Positions 20,201 through 23,616 of a stretch of DNA of 23,616 bases are shown piece after piece. The stretch is from Silene noctiflora. Taxonomy: Eukaryota > Streptophyta > Magnoliopsida > Caryophyllales > Caryophyllaceae. The position numbers and the translations under genes were made by a program. The notes below the pieces were generated by a model. It was given only the letters and a program-made list of their open reading frames with translations, searched no databases and was not told the origin of the DNA. Location of the stretch: NCBI GenBank assembly GCA_009801015.1, contig VHZZ01001541.1, positions 8,167 through 31,782 of the forward strand. Direction: 5' to 3'. Every line of letters begins with the position of its first letter. The stretch's first letter is position 1.

Positions 20201-22527
20201 ATCCCCAAAAATCCAAAATCCATCAGAAGCCAGTAAAGAAAAACGGTTGGCAACACCCATACAAAGATTAAATAAATAATATACAGAGACTGCTAAGGCG
20301 TAATAGCATACCTTCAAAGCGTTTTCCAAGGCAAGAGATATGGTATTTTCGACAACAATACCTGAATTTATTACAAAAATTATGCTCCTTTTTGTTAGTA
20401 AGACGTGTACACGCATCCTTACTACTGAAGGGCTTGGCTTAAAAAGTAGATAACAGTAAAACAAAGAAGATGCTATCATTACCTTGTAATATCAGTCACA
20501 ATATGTGAAGTGTAATATAAAGCAAATTGAAAGCATATAAAATTCAACACTAAGACCAAAATGCAACAAAAAAAACTTGTTAGAAGGTCACTGACTACTG
20601 GCTACAACATCAAGGGACACTGGTTCATTTCTAATTTTCGAAACCTAGCATGTATATTTTTATTGCTACTAGAATTGGTCAGAAACTTCACATTGTATCC
20701 TTCATTTTGAATCCAAGACTTCAAAAACTGGAGAAATTGCCAAGAATAATCTGAAGTTTGTCCCGTCCTGTCAGGCAATATTATTCCCAACGTTGAGTCT
20801 TCCCAAACTAATCCTAAAATTGCTTCACTACTGATTTTGCAACATTTTTCTGTATGAAACTAAATACTATTCCCAACTATAAATATTTTTTTAGATTTAG
20901 ATTGTCTAGGGATTATTATGGAATAAATCAAAATGGCCCACTAAAGTGGCTGCGCTTCTTTCTTTTGTGAAGTAGCGGTCCTTCAATGCACTTCTCGACG
21001 TAATTTTCATCTTGGGTCATTCGGAAACAGCCTCTTTGTGTTGTTAACACAAGGGTAAGGCTGCGTACATCCGACCCCCCCCCCACACCCCGCAGTTTGC
21101 GGGAGCCGGGAGCCATTGAGGCATTGGGGTAATGTTGTTGTTGTAGATTGTCTAGGGAGTGCAATGGATGAGCACTGACCAAACATTCCATCGGAGACCC
21201 TTTTCCGACATATAGAGTGCACAAATAGAATATATAAACAACTTGGAGTTATTTTGGATAGACTCAAAATTGAGATCAATTTTAGTAAATGGGACAACTT
21301 TCGGATTATTCGTGGCAAATTTTCCAAAACAATACGGTCAAATGGATCAAGTGCAATTAGAAACTCTATCATGAAAGAAATTTAGAACAACTAACCAAAT
21401 GATAAACAGTATCCCCACAAGAATATATAGAACAACAATTACTAAATGTTTCGCTCAAGCAAGTCATCTTCATACTACCCAAGAACAGAAGGATGAGTCA
21501 TATTCACATTCCGTAAAGATAACATAGACAAACCGACTGATAAATATTGTTAGAGCATGAAACATGTATGAGCCTTACCTATAAAGAGGAGAGAGATCCC
21601 ACTTCATAAGGCCAAGGAGATTTCGTCCTAAACCCAATTGGTGATAGACTAGCTCCTTGATTTATGAAGTAGTGAGCTCCCTCCTCGTTTTGTCAATATG
21701 AGACACTCACATGTGAGTAAAGCACATTACGATAGCCTCTTAGCAAATATAGTCAACGGAGCAAATAATAATAATAATACCTCCTTGGTTAGACTGATGT
21801 GGTATTTCTGAATACGGTACATATAAATAGGGTAAAGCCTACAAAAATAACAAAACATCACTATTAGAAAGAAAAACCAGGTTCGCATTAGAGACAATTG
21901 TTATCATCTTTAGTCCCTAACTACCATCGACAAAAATTATTTCTTTACCTATTTAATAACTTGACAACATCATATATAGATTCACTGATTAGATTAACAC
22001 TAATTAAAAAAACTCAAAAGATGGACATGTAGATATGTAGTACAATCACATTAGCAATTGAGACAATTAAATTTCAGAAAACAAAACTAGCAATCAATCT
22101 AAGCTGATAATAAATTTGCTTTCACCAAATACTGACCAATATAAATATAAATAAAAACTTCAACATTTCCCTATACCTCAAACTGCGGGGTAAAAAGGAA
22201 AAAGGAAAAAGGAAAAATAAAGACATACACGATGAACATGAACACAAGCCTTCTGAGCAGAAGGAGTGGAACCGTAAATCCTGATAACAGGAACCTCCTT
22301 GACAGCTCCACCTGCAATGAACAATAGATAAACCCTAGAAAAATGGAATAAAATCGACGGAAAAAAAAAAGAATGAAATTGGGAAAAAAAGTTAGGGTTA
22401 GACCATGGAAGGAGCTGTAAGAGATGTCAAAATCGGGGATGGGAGGAGACATGTAGTAATCAATGGAAACAATTCGAACACTGAAGATTTTTGAGTGCTT
22501 TGCCTGTGATTCTTCTTCAGCTTCCAT
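3525..22527 (-). CDS. REV3: REV3, catalytic subunit of DNA polymerase zeta (23 coding exons)
   Basis: Encodes the B-family polymerase that, with REV7 and the accessory subunits shared with polymerase delta, extends primers past DNA lesions in the nucleus (translesion synthesis). CDS exons on the minus strand, in coding order: 22527-22404, 22311-22229, 21838-21781, 20361-20312, 20192-20080, 18381-18339, 17088-17020, 16626-16509, 16392-16225, 16122-16031, 15945-15571, 15271-13783, 13321-13103, 13000-12675, 10957-10815, 10187-9602, 9450-9304, 8932-8657, 7905-7798, 6274-6069, 5634-5331, 4874-4257, 3698-3525. All introns are GT-AG; the sum is 5889 nt with all phases consistent, giving 1962 residues. 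Seen: N-terminal domain about 1-220, low-conservation middle about 221-1090, exonuclease-like fold about 1100-1350, motif A DFQSLYPS (D1430), motif [10 protein letters not shown] (K1539), motif C YGDTDS (1593-1598), KKRYVG (1646-1651), two C-terminal cysteine motifs. The gene looks intact and functional. Identity is very secure; exact ends of exon 8/9 and the start are the softer points. Confidence 0.96.
3699..4256 (-). other. REV3 intron 22
   Basis: A 558-nt intron separating the two C-terminal cysteine motifs. I see no element in it. Confidence 0.65.
4257..4874 (-). CDS. REV3: REV3 exon 22 (thumb and CysA motif)
   Basis: Residues 1700-1905. [20 protein letters not shown], [26 protein letters not shown] block (here [20 protein letters not shown]) and [20 protein letters not shown] are thumb sequence conserved to Arabidopsis. 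Near the end four cysteines (1861, 1864, 1875, 1878; CVLC...CENC) form the CysA zinc-binding motif. Acceptor TACAG|GTTAG, donor GCT|GTAAGT, a consensus donor. Confidence 0.96.
4875..5330 (-). other. REV3 intron 21
   Basis: A 456-nt intron. It carries one Stowaway-type terminus near 5171 (separate entry) and nothing else I recognise. Confidence 0.65.
5169..5270 (+). mobile_element. One-ended Stowaway-like remnant
   Basis: TA followed by CTCCCTCCATCCAAACAA at 5169-5188, the typical Stowaway terminus, in intron 21 of REV3. I found no matching inverted end downstream, so the far boundary (given as about 5270) is a guess and the element is probably truncated. Confidence 0.45.
5331..5634 (-). CDS. 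REV3: REV3 exon 21 (palm/thumb)
   Basis: Completes Ser1598 and codes residues 1599-1699. Contains [34 protein letters not shown] and VGYSYES (KKRYVG, a conserved B-family DNA- and nucleotide-contacting element), then [15 protein letters not shown]. Acceptor TTGCAG|CTTG, donor CAG|GTAAAA. Confidence 0.96.
5635..6068 (-). other. REV3 intron 20
   Basis: A 434-nt intron that splits the catalytic YGDTDS motif between Asp and Ser. It holds no recognised repeat. Confidence 0.65.
6069..6274 (-). CDS. REV3: REV3 exon 20 (polymerase motifs B and C)
   Basis: Residues 1530-1597 plus two bases of Ser1598. [20 protein letters not shown] is motif B, with the nucleotide-contacting Lys1539 and Asn1543; RVIYGDTD is motif C, with catalytic Asp1595 and Asp1597. 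The motif C serine is completed across the intron. Acceptor TTTCAG|ATAT, donor ATAG|GTAGGT. Confidence 0.97.
6640..7020 (+). pseudogene. Degenerate LINE reverse-transcriptase 3' region
   Basis: From about 6653 one frame reads [14 protein letters not shown] and then [16 protein letters not shown], with the intervening [13 protein letters not shown] recovered in a neighbouring frame (6717-6755). These match in order the C-terminal part of plant non-LTR reverse transcriptases (LYGSECW..., MRMLRWMCGHTRKD, RNE.IREKVGVAPIEEK). Further on [12 protein letters not shown] at about 6973-7008 resembles the ensuing segment. Frameshifts and stops show it is dead. It is antisense to REV3, which excludes co-linear coding use. 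Confidence 0.78.
7020..7330 (+). repeat. GGGTC/TCGGGT-rich imperfect repeat
   Basis: Many short units such as gggttgggtc, tttgggtcgg, catttcgggt, tcaggtcagg occur with irregular spacing. The composition is common in plant non-LTR elements' 3' regions and intergenic repeats; it directly follows the LINE relic and may be part of it. Confidence 0.5.
7798..7905 (-). CDS. REV3: REV3 exon 19
   Basis: Residues 1494-1529, reading [20 protein letters not shown] and [16 protein letters not shown]. It is the fingers region, close to Arabidopsis [20 protein letters not shown]. Phase 0 at both ends; acceptor ATGTAG|GTACG, donor AGG|GTATGG. Confidence 0.95.
7906..8656 (-). other. REV3 intron 18
   Basis: A 751-nt AT-rich intron. 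It holds an A-rich purine tract at about 8357-8381 but no element or exon I can identify. Confidence 0.65.
8657..8932 (-). CDS. REV3: REV3 exon 18 (polymerase motif A)
   Basis: Residues 1402-1493. Contains [19 protein letters not shown], the B-family motif A, with metal-binding Asp1430 and the SLYPS steric-gate region, followed by YSTCLGNV and MLGVSSYS. Ends GVMYVPSE. Phase 0 at both ends; acceptor TCTTAG|GTTG, donor GAG|GTAATA. Confidence 0.97.
8933..9303 (-). other. REV3 intron 17
   Basis: A 371-nt AT-rich intron with nothing recognisable. Confidence 0.65.
9304..9450 (-). CDS. REV3: REV3 exon 17
   Basis: Residues 1353-1401, reading [40 protein letters not shown] and VLISPGIQQ. Near-identical to the Arabidopsis protein; this is the junction of exonuclease-like and palm domains. 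Phase 0 at both ends; acceptor TGTAG|ATAA, donor CAG|GTTTTC. Confidence 0.95.
9602..10187 (-). CDS. REV3: REV3 exon 16 (exonuclease-like domain)
   Basis: Residues 1157-1352. [20 protein letters not shown] is the Exo II region: the acidic residue found in proofreading polymerases (FD) is replaced by [37 protein letters not shown] (Exo III region, catalytic Asp missing) and [16 protein letters not shown] follow, all close to Arabidopsis. A 40-residue polar insert (about 1200-1240) is weakly conserved. Acceptor TGTAG|ATATG, donor TTG|GTAACT. Confidence 0.95.
10188..10814 (-). other. REV3 intron 15
   Basis: A 627-nt AT-rich intron. No repeat or extra exon seen. Confidence 0.65.
10815..10957 (-). 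CDS. REV3: REV3 exon 15
   Basis: Residues 1110-1156 plus two bases, reading [20 protein letters not shown] and [20 protein letters not shown]. Arabidopsis has HAESRGDLRPDPRFDSVNVIALVVQNDD here. The loop after HVLLR is shorter than in Arabidopsis. Acceptor TACAG|GTTC, donor GGAAG|GTATCG. Confidence 0.93.
10958..12674 (-). other. REV3 intron 14, with a hAT-type MITE
   Basis: A 1717-nt intron, the longest in the gene. It contains the MITE at 11233-11666 (separate entry). The remaining flanks, about 10960-11224 and 11675-12674, are AT-rich with no exon or element I recognise. Confidence 0.7.
11233..11666. mobile_element. hAT-type MITE with 8-bp target duplication
   Basis: A 434-bp element whose ends are CAATGTTGTCAG and CTGACAACAATG, a 12-bp terminal inverted repeat with one mismatch. 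The 8-bp sequence CTCTGAAC flanks it perfectly at 11225-11232 and 11667-11674, the duplication size of hAT transposons. The interior is rich in GTAGAATC/GATTCTAC units in both orientations. No coding capacity; it is non-autonomous and lies in intron 14 of REV3. Confidence 0.85.
12675..13000 (-). CDS. REV3: REV3 exon 14
   Basis: Residues 1001-1109. Its end, [20 protein letters not shown] then [20 protein letters not shown] and SIE, is strongly conserved and leads into the exonuclease-like domain. The B-family Exo I acidic pair (DIE) reads SIE, so the first catalytic Asp is absent, as is usual for polymerase zeta. The acceptor is GCCAG|AAAAGG at 13001-13002; an upstream AG at 13032 would bring an in-frame TGA. 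Donor GAG|GTAAGA. Confidence 0.93.
13103..13321 (-). CDS. REV3: REV3 exon 13 (candidate REV7-binding segment)
   Basis: Residues 929-1000 with split codons at both ends. [20 protein letters not shown] and [13 protein letters not shown] match TSLGIPLHHLNDGSNLYLLT and [13 protein letters not shown] of Arabidopsis. The block around 977-995 resembles the REV7-binding motif of animal REV3 (hydrophobic, Pro, then PPS). The Pro expected at 981 is Arg here (codon CGA, 13161-13163). Acceptor TTGCAG|TTCA, donor AAAG|GTAGAA. Confidence 0.93.
13322..13782 (-). other. REV3 intron 12
   Basis: A 461-nt intron with A-rich runs (around 13440-13462) but no recognisable element. Confidence 0.7.
13783..15271 (-). 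CDS. REV3: REV3 exon 12 (large central exon)
   Basis: The largest exon, 1489 nt, residues 432-927. It opens with [19 protein letters not shown] and ECQDILDS, both conserved in plants, then turns into a Ser/Asp/Glu/Lys-rich region expected to be disordered. Short islands stay recognisable: [31 protein letters not shown] (compare [11 protein letters not shown]) and [24 protein letters not shown] and RKKR are candidate nuclear-localisation patches (inference). Acceptor GTCCAG|TGTG, donor CAAG|GTTTGA. Confidence 0.95.
15571..15945 (-). CDS. REV3: REV3 exon 11
   Basis: Residues 307-431, from [20 protein letters not shown] to SGTSGRDPK. The first 20 residues are conserved among plants (EEYERTGVHDAP in Arabidopsis); the rest is polar and weakly conserved, probably disordered. 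Phase 0 at both ends; acceptor AACAG|GAAG, donor AAG|GTACTA. Confidence 0.93.
16031..16122 (-). CDS. REV3: REV3 exon 10
   Basis: Residues 277-306, reading [20 protein letters not shown] then [10 protein letters not shown]. It matches ILNQQFKMYNSLSQAQSDTN in Arabidopsis. Acceptor CACAG|ACGTT, donor GAG|GTTTGC. Confidence 0.93.
16225..16392 (-). CDS. REV3: REV3 exon 9
   Basis: Residues 221-275 with split codons at both ends. It includes [14 protein letters not shown] and [15 protein letters not shown], matching the PVWSLSTIPGQWMW and RRQSLCELEGDA segments of Arabidopsis REV3. Acceptor GGCAG|ATGAA, donor GAAG|GTAACT. Using the upstream AG (TTAG|GCAG) would need a phase-0 donor in exon 8, which is a poorer fit. 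Confidence 0.85.
16509..16626 (-). CDS. REV3: REV3 exon 8
   Basis: Residues 181-219 plus one base, beginning [20 protein letters not shown]. The acceptor ATCAG|GTTGAC is clear. The donor is less so: GTTG|GTTACA (used here) joins to give PENVDEIAG, which resembles the Arabidopsis RIDEVA; a donor 15 nt downstream (TCTG|GTTCCT at 16494) would insert five residues in the same frame. Confidence 0.82.
16627..17019 (-). other. REV3 intron 7
   Basis: A 393-nt AT-rich intron. I see no repeat, RNA gene or extra exon in it. Confidence 0.7.
17020..17088 (-). CDS. REV3: REV3 exon 7
   Basis: Residues 158-180, reading [20 protein letters not shown] then QFL. It matches the AGAVLGKSLQPYESHIPFILQFL block. 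Phase 0 at both ends; acceptor TTGCAG|GCTG, donor CTG|GTAATA. Confidence 0.93.
17191..17273. repeat. (TA)n microsatellite, about 41 units
   Basis: Uninterrupted alternating ta for 83 bases inside intron 6. Length in the assembly may be unreliable, since such tracts slip in sequencing and PCR. Confidence 0.98.
18084..18220 (-). mobile_element. SINE, 5'-truncated, inverted
   Basis: On the minus strand this reads CATCTTGGGTCATTCGG...GGGTAAGGCTGCG...ATCCGAC...GGCATTGGGGTAATGTTGTTG, co-linear with the SINE at 20913-21143. Only the 3' part is present (137 bp). Possible target duplications are AACACAAGCAA (18073-18083) and AACACGAGCAA (18221-18231), 10 of 11 matching, which would fit truncation at insertion. 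Confidence 0.75.
18339..18381 (-). CDS. REV3: REV3 exon 6
   Basis: A 43-nt micro-exon coding [14 protein letters not shown] (residues 144-157), matching YHPPDVARAASLLL in Arabidopsis. It is isolated between two introns of 1.7 and 1.25 kb, both repeat-laden. Acceptor TTGAAG|GTAT, donor CTG|GTATAT. Confidence 0.88.
19097..20002. mobile_element. 906-bp Stowaway/mariner-ended foldback element
   Basis: Begins CTCCCTCCGTTAGTCCATCC and ends ...GGAATGGAGAGAG, imperfect inverted termini flanked by TA (19095-19096 and 20003-20004). The left half is C-rich on the plus strand (ccaccaccacc, cccccaccc) and the right half G-rich (gggtgggg, ggtggtggt), with segments such as caccctttgaaaag (left) pairing with cttTCAAAGGGTGG-type sequence (right), so it can fold. 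Small open frames inside show no family signature. No transposase seen. Confidence 0.65.
19720..19755. repeat. (GGT)n trinucleotide tract
   Basis: About ten consecutive ggt units within the G-rich half of the 906-bp element. Confidence 0.9.
20080..20192 (-). CDS. REV3: REV3 exon 5
   Basis: Residues 106-142 and two bases of Leu143. It carries [20 protein letters not shown] and [11 protein letters not shown], a highly conserved stretch of the REV3 N-terminal domain. Acceptor ATGAAG|CTAAAG, donor TATTT|GTATCC. Confidence 0.92.
20312..20361 (-). CDS. REV3: REV3 exon 4
   Basis: A 50-nt exon coding Gly89 to Lys105 ([16 protein letters not shown]). It corresponds to the GSTLALSLELEKALK segment of Arabidopsis REV3. 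Acceptor TTCAG|GTATT, donor AAG|GTATGC, phase 0 out. Confidence 0.88.
20362..21780 (-). other. REV3 intron 3
   Basis: A 1419-nt intron containing the SINE at 20913-21143. The flanks (20362-20897 and 21159-21780) are AT-rich and show no exon or second element. Confidence 0.7.
20913..21143 (+). mobile_element. Plant SINE with perfect 15-bp target duplication
   Basis: A 231-bp insertion flanked by TAGATTGTCTAGGGA at 20898-20912 and 21144-21158. Its 3' half contains TCATTCGGAAACAGCCTCTT, GGGTAAGGCTGCGTACATCC and a poly-C stretch, the 3' block shared by many plant SINEs, and it ends in (TTG)n. The 5' part should hold tRNA-like box A and B, but I can see only a weak box-B-like sequence (ggtccttcaatgc, about 20969-20981). 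It is antisense to REV3. Confidence 0.88.
21781..21838 (-). CDS. REV3: REV3 exon 3
   Basis: Residues 70-88 plus one base, reading [19 protein letters not shown]. It matches the ALPYLYIPCSEIP block of Arabidopsis REV3. Acceptor TTGTAG|GCTT, donor GGAG|GTATTA. Confidence 0.9.
21839..22228 (-). other. REV3 intron 2
   Basis: A 390-nt AT-rich intron. Apart from a short purine run of aaaaagg units near 22193-22216 just inside the donor, I see nothing in it. Confidence 0.7.
22229..22311 (-). CDS. REV3: REV3 exon 2
   Basis: Residues 42-69, reading [16 protein letters not shown] and ending CVHVHR. It is the N-terminal B-family domain, close to Arabidopsis [17 protein letters not shown]. Acceptor TGCAG|GTGG, donor CGT|GTATGT, phase 0 out. 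Confidence 0.93.
22404..22527 (-). CDS. REV3: REV3 exon 1
   Basis: Residues 1-41 plus the first base of Gly42, starting MEAEEESQ and containing the conserved [17 protein letters not shown] block that begins all plant REV3 proteins. I chose the ATG at 22525-22527 because its context (AAAATGG) is strong, it lies close to where Arabidopsis REV3 begins, and the TATA-like box favours it. An in-frame ATG at 22600-22602 would add 25 residues (starting MKPIIPTENI); its context is weaker. Donor CATG|GTCTAA. Confidence 0.9.
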
Positions 22528-22619
22528 TTTATGTTCTATTGACTTTGGTGGTTTAGAAATTGGGAGGTTTTTAATGTTTTCGGTTGGGATAATTGGCTTC
22601 ATTTGCCGCGGATTTGGGG

Positions 22620-22627
22620 ATTTTATA
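22620..22627 (-). promoter_or_regulatory. TATA-like box of REV3
   Basis: The minus strand reads TATAAAAT here. Transcription starting about 30 nt downstream would begin near 22597, giving a short 5' UTR of about 70 nt before the ATG at 22527 and leaving the in-frame ATG at 22602 outside the transcript. Position and spacing are the only evidence. Confidence 0.45.
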
Positions 22628-23616
22628 CTTGCCCATTTTTGCCTTCTGTGCCTTCCCTTGTACTACTCTTTAAGCATTTGACTTTAATCCTAACGTTATC
22701 CCTCACCGGCCACCGCATCCCATCCCCACATATACTAAAAAAAAAATATCTACTTACTATAAAAGTTAAATCATTTCAAGTTATTCTATTGATCCTTGAA
22801 TTTTAAAAAAATTGAAAAAACTTTTATTTAGATGGGTTCTCCAGTCCCCCACTTACTTGGTAAGTATTTAATTACCCTCTCATGATTTCATTAATTGATT
22901 AAACTCTCCCCACTCTATTATGCTTTCATTAATGATTTCATTATCTTTGATTTAATTTCATTCCTTGAAGATTACCGATCACCAAAAAAAAAAAAAAAAA
23001 AAAAAATAGACGGTAGCCATATAAATTTCGGCACAAAGTTAAAAAAAAAAAATCATATATAAATTAAAACGGTAGCCATATAAATTTAAACAAATCGAAA
23101 AACAAAAAATTAAATAATCAAAAATATCTTTTTAATTTGGCGAAATAAAACGATGATATATTCGTTAGAAAAATCAACNAAAATAGTCATCNAATCGAAA
23201 ATAAAATGAAATTAGAGAGGGTATAGATTCCTTAGAGAAATCGTTACATTATATAGAAAAATCATCAAACGTAGCCACCTTCCATTAATCTTTTTTTTGA
23301 TAACGTTTAAGAAACATATAAGTTCAAAATAACTTTGTTTGTTATATTTGTTATCTATGTTTTTGAAATCTTATCTATATAAATAGAAGAACATTTAACC
23401 CCTCATCATTAACCCACGTCAGTATATGCAACCTTTTTTTCTAAAAAAAAATAATAATAAATGTGGGACCCATAACAAAGATTTTGATTGGTTCTAAATT
23501 TTTAGGGATTTTTTTTTTTTAAACTTCATTTCCAAGATTTCTACACTTTCGCTTTTCTATTTATTTATATTTATATTTNTAATCTTTCCAAATCTACCGT
23601 GCTACAATTTATTCAA
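22628..23616. other. Upstream intergenic region of REV3
   Basis: AT-rich sequence with no coding frame of substance. It holds a 23-base A run (22984-23006), a 19-bp duplication (ACGGTAGCCATATAAATTT at 23010-23028 and 23069-23087) and ambiguous bases at 23179, 23192 and 23579, suggesting a low-quality contig end. Confidence 0.7.
22984..23006. repeat. Poly-A tract
   Basis: Twenty-three consecutive A bases. A second run of 12 A lies at 23041-23052. Either could be a retroposon tail, but no retroposon body is evident beside them. Confidence 0.9.

Overview
The window is plant nuclear DNA: AT-rich, intron-dense and full of small transposable elements. It holds one recognisable protein-coding gene, a complete REV3, the catalytic subunit of DNA polymerase zeta (B-family translesion polymerase). 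The gene is on the minus strand from 22527 (start codon) to 3525 (stop codon). I resolved 23 coding exons totalling 5889 nt, which read without interruption into 1962 residues and end in TGA; plant REV3 is usually about 1,900 residues. Conservation with Arabidopsis REV3, as remembered, is clear from the first exon to the last. The host is a dicot; Caryophyllales (for example Amaranthaceae/Chenopodiaceae) is a guess from the repeat flavour (tactccgtatt, ctccctcc-ended MITEs, SINE type) and is not proven.

Layout. 1-3500 is intergenic and repeat-rich: a GC-rich contig edge, a possible Helitron 3' terminus, three diverged copies of a roughly 560-bp tandem repeat with a Stowaway MITE inserted in the third, and a Mutator-type MITE. 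3525-22527 is REV3. Its C-terminal cysteine motifs lie at the low-coordinate end, the polymerase palm (exons 18-21) at 5331-8932, the inactive exonuclease-like domain at about 9602-12690, a large weakly conserved middle region in exon 12 (13783-15271), and the N-terminal B-family domain at 16031-22527. A TATA-like box at 22620-22627 sits just upstream. 22630-23616 is AT-rich intergenic sequence with a poly-A tract.

The larger introns each carry their own insertion: a LINE reverse-transcriptase relic (intron 19), a hAT-type MITE with an 8-bp target duplication (intron 14), a 5'-truncated SINE and an 83-bp TA microsatellite (intron 6), a 906-bp Stowaway/mariner-ended foldback element (intron 5), and a SINE flanked by a perfect 15-bp target duplication (intron 3). 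None touches a splice site I identified.

I found no evidence of a new multi-gene system. The points most worth a second look are an altered candidate REV7-binding motif in REV3 (Pro to Arg), the tandem repeat whose minus strand carries snRNA-promoter-like elements, the 906-bp foldback element, and the cleanly bounded MITE and SINE insertions.
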